From Fulvia fulva (Eukaryota; Ascomycota; Dothideomycetes; Mycosphaerellales; Mycosphaerellaceae), in contig NC_063017.1 of NCBI RefSeq assembly GCF_020509005.1, forward strand, positions 2,728,001 through 2,792,000: a stretch of 64,000 nucleotides of DNA, written 5' to 3'. Positions 24,179 through 34,557 of this stretch are shown one piece after another. A program made the position numbers and the translations under genes. The notes beneath the pieces are model-generated. The model was not told where the DNA came from, ran no database searches, and saw nothing but the letters and a program-made list of their open reading frames with translations. Position 1 is the first letter of the stretch. Each line of letters begins with the position of its first letter.

Positions 24179-25860
24179 GACATCCTATAGAATCGTTACT
24201 AGGAGGATAATTCCTCTTTAGATTCTTCGCTATCTAGCGAGTCAACTTAATAGGTACGTATGTTATGCCCTGACTCGCTATATTACTTATAGCGTCGTAG
24301 CCTTAGTACTAGCCGAACACTATCTAGCGACTCTCTACTCACTTCCTACCTCCTAGTATCCTCTAGAGGTATCAATTACGACGCCTTATCGAAGGTTAGA
24401 GACCCTCTAGACTAAATATACTTGCGCTTTCGTGCTTTTCGCTATATAAGGGCCTCGTTAGACTTACGTAGCTTACTAATCTCGCTTCGTATAAGAGCTA
24501 TCTAATACGCTATCTCTCTACTCCCTTTTATAAGCTAATACACCCCTTTCTATAACGAGTTTAGCAATAAACCTACCCGGGCACGCATTTTGTTCGTTAC
24601 TAGTATCGATTAAGAGTCGAATTCTTTTGTAGTTCGTAGTGTCTTCGACTCCTAAGGGGTAGAGTCCGGAGCTAGAGGGGTTAGCGTACGTAGCTTAATA
24701 TTAAGCTTGTCTATTACTGCCTATAGATTGAATAGAACTAAACCAGCGCCTCTGAAGCTCGATAGGATGTTCTCTTGTCTGAATATAGCGTTATAGGCTA
24801 CCCGGAAGGCGCGTAGGAACTCTACTTTATCGATATAAGTAATGCGCTAGCGTACTAAGCCTAAGAGCTAAGTACCGTATACCTTCTTTAAAGGCGAATA
24901 GCAACCTATATCTAATAGCTAGAGTAAGTACGAGGCGTATAATAGTATATATAGGGCCAAGATCTTGTATTCCTTATATAGATTCTAGAATGCCTTCGAG
25001 TTATAGCTCTCGTAGCTATCGATAATAAGTAGTCTCTATACCCTAGTCGTACGAGCTATAGTATACTTCTAGAAATGCTCTAGCTACCGTATACCGAACT
25101 TATTATTAGTCTAGCCGTTCTCTATTAGCCCGATTGTCTAGTCTAGACTTAAGTTGCCGTCTTAGTACTAGGTACTAATGTGCTGTTTGTCTATAAGGAT
25201 GACGTAGGGTAGGAGCGCTATTCCGTCTATATAGATAGTCTTAATCACTATTACCTATTCTCTATTACCCTATTGAACGACCTTCCTCTTTCTACTACGC
25301 CTTTCTAAACCCGTAACGACGCTCTAAGACGTAATAACACCTATTATAAACCCTGTCTCGTCGAAGTTGTAGGTGTCCTAGTTAAGGATGCTATACTTCT
25401 CCTTTATATTACGTATAAGTAAGAACTACCTCTCGATAACGTCTAGATCTTCTATTAGGGCTCGCTAACGATCGTATCTACGTGTTATACGAACCTTAAG
25501 CTTACGATACCGCCTAATAAACCTGTCTGTCTAATTAAGACTAGCGGGCTTAAGACCCTTCTCTTATAGTAATAATTGGCTATTACTTATATACTAGCCT
25601 TTAATAGCGGGAAACCTCTAAGATCTAGCTCGAGTATATACTTAAGTATCACCCTCTCTTCTAGCTCTATAAGCTTCTTCGAATTGGGCTCGTAGTCACC
25701 CCGAGGAGGTCGTCTATTCAATCGATACCCTAGTATAGTTCGAGACGCGTCGTATACCTTTATAGTAAGTCGATTCGTAATTATCGCGTCGCGTTTCGTA
25801 GCCTAGATAGCTAAGGTCAGTTTAGCCTCGTTTAAAGATAATATATGCTATAATAGTAGT
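24179..25860 (-). mobile_element. Fot1/pogo-type DNA transposon remnant (DDE_1 transposase), RIP-degraded
   Basis: The minus strand encodes a DDE_1-family transposase: YNFDETGFIIGV near 25,365, then WVTVIKTI-like and NG.TNNKFGI near 25,110, LLIIDSYESYNSKAF near 25,020, LLDIGCYSPLKKVYG near 24,900 and FRGAGLVLFNL near 24,745. This is the known order of pogo/Fot1 transposases, with DE, then D, and the PLKKxYG block. Stop codons replace Trp/Gln. I could not find a convincing pair of terminal inverted repeats, so both ends are approximate. Confidence 0.8.
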
Positions 25861-25929
25861 TGTATAGCTATATCTATAGAAGTGGTATAGTTCTTAGTAA
25901 AAGTGGCCCGCTCGGTAGTATAGCCCGCT

Positions 25930-26758
25930 CGGTAGTAAAGTACGTTAAGCGTTAGCGACTTGTCTATCGAGCTACTACTAATACTAATAGCCGCCGCCTA
26001 CGATACGAACAGATTACCGCGATAGAGGGCATCTTTAGCGACGTCCGGACAGTAAGAGCTACGTTTAAGAAGGAGGGCTTCTTACGATATATCGTAAACG
26101 TAAGCCGTTATTAACTAAGAAATATAAGGAGGTACGGCGTCGATAGGTAAGGGCTTATATTAAATAGATAGTAGAACAGTAGGCTTAGGTCCTTTAGATA
26201 GATAAAGCTTCATTTAGGTGTAGAATATTCGGATAGGTCTATATAATACGTAGGGTAGATAAGGCTTATTACAAACACTATCTTATAGTACGCTTCTATA
26301 AGTTCTTAGCCTATATAATATAGGGCTATATCTCTGTAGATAGATCTATAGAAGTCTATATATTCGAGAAGGACTCTATCGACGGTAAGGTGTATCGTAG
26401 CCAGATTGTCCCTCTTATCTACACGGCAATTAAGAAGTAGCGAGTGTTAATAGGCTCGTAGGACTATATTGTTATATAAGACAACGCCTTAATCTATAAG
26501 GCGAAGGTAACAATGAGTCTATTTAAGGAAAAGGGCCTATACCTTATAGAATAGCTAGCCAATTCACTAGATCTCAACCCTATTGAGAATCTATAGGCTC
26601 TTCTTAAGTATAGGGTAGGTGCTCATTTTCCTATAATACGAGATAAGGTAATAGCTACTATTAAGATTGAATAGGCCAAGCTTATACCTAAGGACATATA
26701 ACGTATATATAAGAGTATACGAGAACGCTACGAGGTAGTAATAGCTAACAATAGAGGA
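25930..26758 (+). mobile_element. Tc1/mariner-type transposase remnant, 5' part, split by the copia element
   Basis: The plus strand encodes a degraded DDE transposase. Clear blocks are DNALIYKAKVTMSLFKEKGL near 26,480-26,545, then LANSLDLNPIENL (TGG lost just before) near 26,560, and KYRVGAHFP. The ORF reaches ...YEVVIANNRG at 26,758, where the copia LTR begins. The last codons (HTRW, then TGA) are found after the copia at 33,572-33,586, so the copia inserted near the C-terminus. Direct GCCCGCTCGGTAGTA repeats near 25,908-25,940 may belong to the element's 5' end. Confidence 0.82.
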
Positions 26759-26965
26759 TGTCGCGATCCGAGCGTATATATAGGCAACATCCTATTATCA
26801 AAACTTAAGGCTACGTACGCTAAGAATTAGGTGACTAATTAGTTACCTATAGCCTCTTTAAGAGCAATACTTGTCTCCTCTAGATAGACATATACAATAC
26901 ACAACCTGCTTTTGAAACACCCTATATAAGCCCGTATAATAACTTCCTACACTTCTAACGTGATA
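26759..26965 (+). repeat. Copia 5' LTR (heavily RIP-mutated)
   Basis: 207 bp, TGTCGCGATCC...AACGTGATA. Aligned by hand with the 3' LTR it shows about 22 differences. About 20 are C-to-T or G-to-A changes in this copy at CA/TG sites. Confidence 0.95.
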
Positions 26966-26985
26966 GTTATAAGCCCGATTAGCGC
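26966..26985 (+). promoter_or_regulatory. Copia primer binding site (initiator tRNA-Met half-molecule type)
   Basis: The 12 bases right after the 5' LTR read GTTATAAGCCCG. This complements the anticodon-loop region of initiator tRNA-Met (around GGGCTCATAAC) with one G-to-A change, itself a RIP-type TG-to-TA. Copia-class elements are known to prime from this internal tRNA fragment rather than the 3' CCA end. Confidence 0.65.
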
Positions 26986-27129
26986 TTACTAACATTCGCT
27001 ACGACAAGGAAGCCCTAAAGCAGAGTTTGTATCGTTATAGCACTACTGCTATAACTAGTACAGTAGTATCCCCTAGGCCTAGTGAACCCGCGTAGAACTT
27101 TCACTAGCCTACAACCTATTTTGTAGTTA

Positions 27130-30100
27130 TAGCTACTACCGAGACGCCGGTAACTACCGGTACCCTACCTTAGGGTACCGTAGTTCTAAAGAGCTATAAC
27201 TAATAGGACAAGTTTGACCGTTAGCTAGAGCTCTACGTAGAGTCTTTAAATGTCTAGAAGTATATAGATCCTTACTAACTAAGTAACGAGCTAATAGAGC
27301 CTACTTACTTAACGTTTAAGGAAATCTAATAAGCGTATACGGTAGGAGACGCTACATTAAGAGATTGTATTAAGCTACGACAAATAGACGTAGACCGAAG
27401 GTAACGGATGTACGACATCTTTACTACTACGCGATCAAAGCTCGTTACCTACCTTATCCGTACGACGATAGAGCTAGGGTAAGAGCTAATATACGGCTAG
27501 AACACCCTTAGAGCGAGATACTAGGCTCTTAAGGATTAGTATAGTCTAGACGATATGCTACGTAAGCGGTAGCTTACGCTTGAGCTGTCTAGGCTTTAGA
27601 AGGCTAGCGTACGTAGAATTAATAACTAGTGCTTAGACTAGTTAGTTTTATAGGCTAAGATACGTAAGTATAACTACGCCGAGTACGACGACCTTAGTAG
27701 ACACTTCCTACTTACTGTTTAGTAGAAGTAGGCTCTAGCCTACGGTGCTTCTCTATATAACGAGTAGAAGCGTAACAAAATGTTACTATAAAAGCTTACT
27801 AAGCGTTACCTCGAATAGATACGCGACACCGTACTAGTAATAACTAACGGTCGATTAGTCTTCGTAACCTTCTCCGGAGAAACCTTAGTAGAAGCAGAGG
27901 ATAAAACAGCACCTATAGGTGCTAGTTAAAAGGAGGGTGACCGTAGTAGTAGCCGTAGTAATAACCGTAGTAATAGCCGCGGTAATAAGGGTCGTAGTAG
28001 TAGCCGCGGCGATAAGAATAAAGACAAGGATAACAATAGGCCAAGCGGCTACTAGAACATCACCGGCGAGCCTAAGGACACCTGTTATAAGGGCCTGTTC
28101 TTATACGATATGATTAACCCCGATAAGCGCCTAGTAAAGGATTAGCGCTTAGAGTAGTAGAAGAAGTACTAGAAAAACTTTATTAACTACTACTTAAGCG
28201 ACGACGGCGAGCGTCTACTTAGCGTATTAAATCGTAACAATCGTAAGGACTAGGAACGTGACAAGGCTATTGCTAATACGAAGAAGGCATTACTAAGCGA
28301 TAAGGGCTTTGTTGGCCTTACTATTCTTTCTAGCTCAATTAGCAAGTTAAGCGTTAACTTTAGGGATTGCTAGGTATATAATAACTGTTTAGACACTTAT
28401 ATAATCAATTATTATAACTAGGAGGGTATAGAGTTTATTATAGAGCGCCTTACCACCTTAGAAATCTAGGCTAGAACAACTACCTTTCCAATTGTAGCGT
28501 TAGGGCGTGTTTATATATTAATAAGGGGCCATTTATTTACCTTGCTAGATGTGGCTTACTACCTAGGCTTTTATATAAACGTCATCTCTTACATACGTAT
28601 AGAAAGAGCCGGACTCTAGTAGTACGGACGTAGTAATTCAATATAGCATAACGACACTAAATTGATAGACCTATACCGCCCTACTAGTACAATCCCTTTC
28701 TTTAAGGTGGTTATACTACCTAAGTCACCTATTATTTACTAATAGCCTATAAAAGAGGGCCTAGTACTACCGAAGGTTACTAAAAAGATACGTAACGCGT
28801 ACTTTATTAGTACTATTAGTAGGGGTACAAACATCGGCGATGAACCTACTAATAGCGTAGTATCTCTAACTGCTTAAGAGGATAGTAACCGTACCGTTCT
28901 CGTAGTTATAAACAGTACTAGGGGTACTTAAGGTGTAGCTACGTCTAGTAGGACCCCTATTAAACACTAAAAGCTCTCTGGCCGCTAGTAGTATCAAATC
29001 TTTAGTTATATTAGCGCTGAACGTATCAAGTAGTTACCGCTTAGAGTTAAGGTAGTGATTATTAACGATAGTCTAAGCGCACCCCTTACTACATATTATA
29101 GAGTATATAGGCTTAGTAAAGCTTATAAGGTGCACAATCGGTCTTAGCCTATTAGGGTGATGACCCTTTACGGCTATATAGCTATAGACTTAGTAGAATT
29201 CACTATCGCCTATAACGGTAATAGGTACCTCGTCTACTTCTACGATCTAGATACCTATAGACACTTCTAGTTCACTATTAAGAACAGGGATTAGCAATCG
29301 GTATTAGCTTGCTTTAATAGCCTACTAAGCTTTATCAACTTTATTGGTCGTAGGTTCGTATACTTCTATAGCGACAACGAGCCCGCTATTAGGAAGGTGT
29401 TTTGCTTAGTTATTAATAACAACAAGATTAAATAGTACGTAACCGCGGAATACGCGCCTACGTAGGACCTAGTAGAAAGAGCTAGAGCTCTGATCATCAC
29501 TATAAGCAGAACTATTCGTATCTACGTACGATTGCCGGAAAAGCTTTAGCTAGAATATACTATAGTAGCGGTGTATATCCTCTAGCGATCCCCTATCTAG
29601 TCAAAGGGCTAGAAGACCCTATTCGAATTAGTAATAGGACGAATTCCGAACGTAGGTCATATAGTAGTGTATAACTCCCTTATATACGTGTTTATCTATA
29701 GACTAGATCAGCCTAGTAAGAGCGAGAAACTCTAAGAGAGAGCGCTTATAGGCTACCTTATAGGATACGACTCTACTAACATCTACCGCGTATAGGACCT
29801 ATTAAAAGATAGGGTTATACGAGTTAAGGACGTCCTCTTCGATAAGACTACGTTCTATGACCTATTACGCCTAATAGTAGGGTACACGACCCCTATCGAG
29901 AACATCGTAATAGCGGAACCGGCTAAAGAGCCTAAACAATACTACGACCTATATGTCGCTTATTACGAGCAAGACATAGTACAGGCCGAGGGGGTAGAAG
30001 AATAGGCTTAGTAGCCGCACACCTAATAACCTCGAGACGCCTACTAAAAGCTCCTTAGGCAAGAACTTTACTAGCCGTAACACCGCGAGTTAGTAATATA

Positions 30101-32281
30101 TAACTAAAAAGACCGGCAAATCGAGTACGTAACAGATTACGTGACTTAAGACAATATATAGCAGTTAGTACCTAACACTACTAACTACTACGACACCCTA
30201 TAGTAGTAGATAATAGATGCCCTTACCGTAGAAGACCGTAAGGAGATTATAGGTAACACGGACCCTAATCGCGAGCTATATCTATTTATATTTATACTAC
30301 TAGAAGACGCGTTAATATATAACACGTCTAATACACTACTCTTCCCCCTAGAGCTAGAGCTCTATATACTAGAGGAGTCTAACTATGTAGTTATAGAGAA
30401 TAGAAAGCGCCTACGAACGGCCTACTTCTACTATATACTACACTAGATTATAGTTGCTAATATAATTATCGGCTAGATGTCCGGTATACGACCTAGAATA
30501 CGCGCCTATCGCGACAAGAGCGATCGAAGCCCTACACGAAGAGGCAATAGCCCTCTAAGGCGTATTAATACTACTACCTCTATATACCGCGATGACCTTC
30601 CGCCCGAACCTTCTAACTACCGAGCCGCTATAAAACACCGCTTCTCCTAATAGTGGATCGAAGCTATAGCTAAGGAGTTTACTAAAGCCCTAGTAACAGG
30701 CACATTTAGATAGGCAATAAAGGAAGAGAAGGATTAGGATGCTTAGTAAGAGGAGGGACTTTAGCTACTACTACCGCTTAAGTAGGTATATAAATATAAA
30801 CTAGACGAGCACGGCATACTAAAGAGCTTTAAGGCTAGGCTATATATAAGAGGCGATTTGTAAGGAACATACTTAGATATATACGCCGCTATACTACTAG
30901 TAAGTATATTCCGCCTCTACTATACTATAGCCGCGAGCTTCGACCTAGAAGCCGAACAATTCGATGTTATTAACGCCTTCCTAAACTCGGACCTACTATA
31001 TACTATATATCTATAACCACCTCCTAGAATCGATAGGCCATCCTATAGATACGCCCTTAAGCTAGTCAAGGCCCTCTACGGTCTAAAAGAGTCCCCTTTA
31101 TTATAGTACAACTCCCTAACCGAGACGCTAGCCTCCCTTAGACTAGTACCCCTATTAGACTCCGAATATATCTACTATAACAACAAGGTTATGTTCTTCT
31201 TTTACGTTAACGACCTAGTTATACTCTACTACCGTAAGCATAAGGCCTATACTACTAACATTAAGTAGCGGCTGCTTACTAAGTACGAGATATACGAGCT
31301 CGGTGATCTCTCCTAGTTCCTAGAATCAAGGTTACGCGCGATAGAAACAAGCGCTTACTATAGCTCTCTTAAGAAGACTATATTAAGAAGCTAGCCGCCA
31401 AATTTAGTATATCTACGAATATACGTAAAACGACAGTACTAGTAGATCAACACCTTAATTAGACCGTTCTAGAGGGTTATTAACCCACCTCTATCGCTAT
31501 CCTTACGTACTAATAACGTATAGGATCCCTTAACTTCGCCGCTATATATACGCGGCCTAACATCGCCTTTTCCTTATCTATACTATTGTAGTATCTGACT
31601 AAGCTAACTAAGACACACCTTAAGCTTATAGATTAGTACTTGCGCTATCTCCTAGAGACCAAGAACCTCCGCCTTATATATAGCGCTAGCAAACACATCA
31701 CTAGCCTTTATAGCTAACTAGAGCATCTTGGTAGTAACTACGAGTTCTTTAGAGTATCGGACGCGTCCTACGGCATAAATAATGACAGGACTAGCTTAAA
31801 TAGCTAGGTCTTTATGCTATTCGGTAGACTAGTAGATTATAAGGCATCTAAACAAATCACTATTACTAAGTCCTTAACAGAGGCTAAGCTACTCGGGCTT
31901 TCGTAAGCCGCCTTAGAGCTTATATAGTAGGAACGAGTCTTCGCTAAGATATACCTTTAGTTTAATCAGCGCACCTACTTGTACTACGACAACACGTAGA
32001 CTATCCGCCTTATTAACTAATAAGGGCAAAAGCTTAATACGAAGCTACGCTACGTTAATATCTACTACTACTAGCTCCGATAGCGAGACTAGCGCGGAGA
32101 CATTAAGATCAAGTATCTTAGTACTAACGACATGCCTATAGACGGGCTGACTAAGCTACTTCTACTACAGAAGCATAAGCACTTCGTTAAGCTACTTAAT
32201 ATAGCTAAGGAAGGCGTAGACCTACGTACCTTAGTGCCCTCTATAGCCGTATTAGGAGGTAACGGGCTAATAGACGTATAA
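27130..32281 (+). pseudogene. Copia gag-pol remnant
   Basis: Degraded single frame. The gag part ends in a basic Gly/Ser/Arg-rich run near 27,940-28,040. Integrase shows GYIAIDLVEF near 29,172, LVYFYDLDTYRHF and SDNEPA; this is the rve core with D, D, E positions. RT shows QFDVINAFLNSDL near 30,955, ALYGLKESPLL-like near 31,070, and FYVNDLVI near 31,203, where the copia YVDD box has become YVND. RNase H follows with ITITKSLTEAKLLGL near 31,855. Stops at former Trp/Gln codons prevent translation. Confidence 0.9.
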
Positions 32282-32774
32282 GAAGCCCGTAGTAGCGGCC
32301 TTACCTTATCTCGAAACGAACACCGAACGGCTTCATCTTTACGGACACCTCTCTAGAAGCGCTAGTAGGCGCAAAACACGGCCACTAGTAGCTACTAATA
32401 CTATAGACGACAACGAAGCTAGGGCAAAGTATCTACTATTCACCGGTACGGCCCTAGCACTATCATTAACAGGTGTTTCTCGGACTCCTATTGGCTAATA
32501 GCGCAAGGGCGAGAAACACCCCTGTCACTAGTAGCAGCGCACGCGCGCGACAAAAGTAGCGCGTCTAATTAGAAAGCGAGAAACGCCTCCAACTTACTGC
32601 TAGCAACAACACTACCACCTTGTCACCACATCATCCGCTACTTTCGCACCTTATACATAGCACACACTTGCCCAAAACAAAAAGGTGTTACCACCCTGAG
32701 GTGATGACCTTTAAAAGTGTAGAAAGCAAGGCACCCCGAAGGTGCCTTTTTAACTTTCCGATACCGTTGCTCCG

Positions 32775-32870
32775 GTGTTACCTATTGGAGCCCCATTACA
32801 CCTCACATGGTGCAAGCTCTGTCGTAGACAGCCTAGTGCATTGCGCCACTGACTAGTATCTCATACTCCC
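32775..32870 (-). repeat. tRNA-like sequence (possible SINE head)
   Basis: On the minus strand an A-box-like AGTGGCGCAATGCACTAG is followed by a small stem around TCTACGA (resembling the anticodon loop of tRNA-Arg(ACG)) and a weak B-box-like GAGGTGTAATGG. It does not fold as a complete tRNA by eye, so a pol III-type repeat or decayed tRNA is more likely than a functional gene. Confidence 0.3.
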
Positions 32871-32999
32871 TAGGGGCAGAGCGAGCTCTCTTACCATTCG
32901 CCGGAGCGAAATAACTTGGCACAGAGCAATTATCGGACAATTCAATAAGTTGAGCGGACGACAATATATGTTTAAGCATACGATAGGACTAAGGCTACC

Positions 33000-33110
33000 C
33001 CTGGAATGAACTCAGGACCTCTGATGTTTGCCGGTGGTGAGATGATTGCACACTCAAGTGAAAGTCCGTGCAACGGGACCATCACCTGAGCCATCTCACC
33101 GGCAACAGTC
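33000..33110 (-). repeat. Strong inverted repeat with pol III box-like motifs
   Basis: Arms at 33028-33052 and 33069-33105 pair through TTGCCGGTG/CACCGGCAA, GAGATG/CATCTC and TTGCAC/GTGCAA. On the minus strand there is TGGCTCAGGTGATGG (A-box-like) and, about 75 bp on, GAGTTCATTCC (B-box-like). It may be a tRNA-derived SINE carried in the copia 3' region. It could also be a structural hairpin of the element. Confidence 0.35.
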
Positions 33111-33345
33111 ACAGATTCTATGCTTTATTATATAGGTAACAATGGCAGCAGTGAAAGTGAGGAATGAGGGAAGGGGTACAAAGCTCACCTCACTCACCTC
33201 AGCTCACTTCACTTGAAACAGCTGACTTACCCTCACTGCAGCAGCAGCAACACCGAGGGCCTGACGTCACTGCCATAGGTAGGGGGGGTAGTTATGACAG
33301 GGTGCACGCGATCACATGGGAATCAGCTCATTCACTCCAGCGCAC

Positions 33346-33359
33346 GAGCTGAGGGGGTG
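33346..33359 (+). promoter_or_regulatory. Copia polypurine tract
   Basis: GAGCTGAGGGGGTG directly precedes the 3' LTR, the expected place and composition of the plus-strand priming site. Confidence 0.6.
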
Positions 33360-33566
33360 TGTCGCGATCCGAGCGTGCACATGGGCAACATCCCATCATC
33401 AAAACTTGAGGCCACGTACGCTAAGAATCAGGTGACTGATTAGTCACCTGCAGCCTCTTCAAGAGCAACACTTGTCTATTCTAGATAGACACATGCAATA
33501 CACAACCTGCTTTTGAAACACCCTATATGAGCCCGTACAATAACTTCCCACACTTCTAACGTGATA
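33360..33566 (+). repeat. Copia 3' LTR (almost free of RIP)
   Basis: 207 bp, same ends and length as the 5' LTR. It keeps CA/TG at nearly all sites where the 5' LTR has TA. It is followed by the GAGGA duplication at 33567-33571. Confidence 0.95.
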
Positions 33567-33586
33567 GAGGACACACCAGGTGGTGA
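33567..33586 (+). mobile_element. C-terminal end of the interrupted Tc1/mariner transposase
   Basis: After the copia element the frame left at 26,758 (...NNRG) resumes as HTRW and a TGA at 33584-33586. The 3' terminal inverted repeat of this element must lie further right, but I could not identify it. Confidence 0.55.
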
Positions 33587-34557
33587 GCTACGCCAAGCAG
33601 TGGATACATCCTTCCTAATGAGAAAAGGTGGAAGAACAGGGGTTGTAAAAACTATGCCCAGGACTGTAGCTATGCATAAGCCCGGTAGCGGACTTAGACC
33701 CCTTCTCGGCGAAGAACTTCAAAATCTGTATGCAGCGACCTTACACTTAATACGACGACACGGGCAGCGATGTTATAGCTTCGAAACAGAGCTAGCTAGA
33801 AAGAGCGACGTCGAAAGGTTGCGCTATATAGTGCACGAAGTGTCGGCGATACGGCGCTATCGATACGGGCGCATACCCTTCGCGCCTCCCCTTGAGACGG
33901 TCACCGGCTCTCCAGCACTACATTTTCAGCATGGATTTGCATGGATGTTACATGGAAGACAGTTGTGAAGGTGCTCCTGCTAATGCGCCATGTTCCTGCA
34001 TGGCACCTCTAGTCTACACGCAGGTCAAGTGCGCTCGCGCATGTGTCAGCGACTCGAATACTGCTGCTCGCAGGCAGACAGTGTAGGATTTTACGCGACA
34101 GCATCGACATGTCAAGCCAGGCATCATCGGTCCACTCCTCGAGCGTAGATCAGCACATCTCTGGACTGCCTACCATATCATGCCAACGTCTCTTGCACTC
34201 AGCACGGAGGCATGCCCAGGGCCTGAGTCTCTTGCATCTGGCTGCTACGAGTCAGCGCCATGCAGACGGGCATCACTTCCGGACTGCCACCTAAAGCAAC
34301 TTGCCAATGCGCGATCCGAAGCGTTTCTTATATGGCCTTAAGCATCACGCAAGATGGACGTCCACTGTCGAAGCTGGCTGCGCCAAGCTATTCTACCTGT
34401 GAAAAAGCTAGCTTGGACCACCGTTGCTCGATCCGTGAAGTAGTAGAGGCCCAAAGAAGCACCGCATGGCAAGTACAAGATGATTTGGGTTGTCCGTGTT
34501 CCACAGAGCTACTGCTGTCAGTCTTGCTTCCACCCTTAAGCTTCGAGCTTCCTCAGC
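33587..34557. other. No gene recognised: repeat/gene transition
   Basis: CA and TG are at normal frequency here. A 135-codon ORF (33,561-33,968, +) begins inside the copia LTR and has no family resemblance. The rest should hold the 3' end of the Tc1/mariner element and the promoter of the CFEM gene. Confidence 0.5.

Larger units (their letters stand above)
32282..33359 (+). other. Copia 3' untranslated region, mostly free of RIP, no gene seen
   Basis: About 1.07 kb between the end of pol and the 3' LTR. The first 200 bases still look RIP-mutated; from about 32,520 CA and TG return at normal frequency. The short ORFs here (78 and 62 codons) show no family resemblance. It contains two tRNA-like or hairpin stretches annotated separately. 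Confidence 0.6.
26759..33566 (+). mobile_element. Ty1/copia LTR retrotransposon, full length, partly RIP-mutated
   Basis: A 6,808-bp element with 207-bp LTRs at both ends and a GAGGA duplication (26754-26758 and 33567-33571). It has a tRNA-iMet half-molecule-type primer binding site after the 5' LTR and a purine-rich tract before the 3' LTR. One long degraded gag-pol lies on the plus strand, followed by about 1.07 kb of untranslated sequence. It inserted into the Tc1/mariner transposase. RIP-type mutation covers the 5' LTR and gag-pol, but largely stops at about 32.5 kb, so the 3' LTR is nearly clean. Confidence 0.95.

Noticed and set aside
27919..28113. Val/Ile-rich 64-codon ORF resembling a membrane peptide
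   Set aside because: A frame shift of the Gly/Ser/Arg-rich run in copia gag; the repeats GTAGTAGTAGCC read differently in the true frame.
1..32500. A centromere, suggested by the repeat block next to the CENP-A gene
   Set aside because: The location of the CENP-A gene says nothing about where the protein binds, and the block is explained by nested transposons without satellite arrays.
32990..33115. A functional tRNA gene
   Set aside because: Boxes are present but no 7-bp acceptor stem or proper T-arm could be folded; kept only as a tRNA-like repeat.
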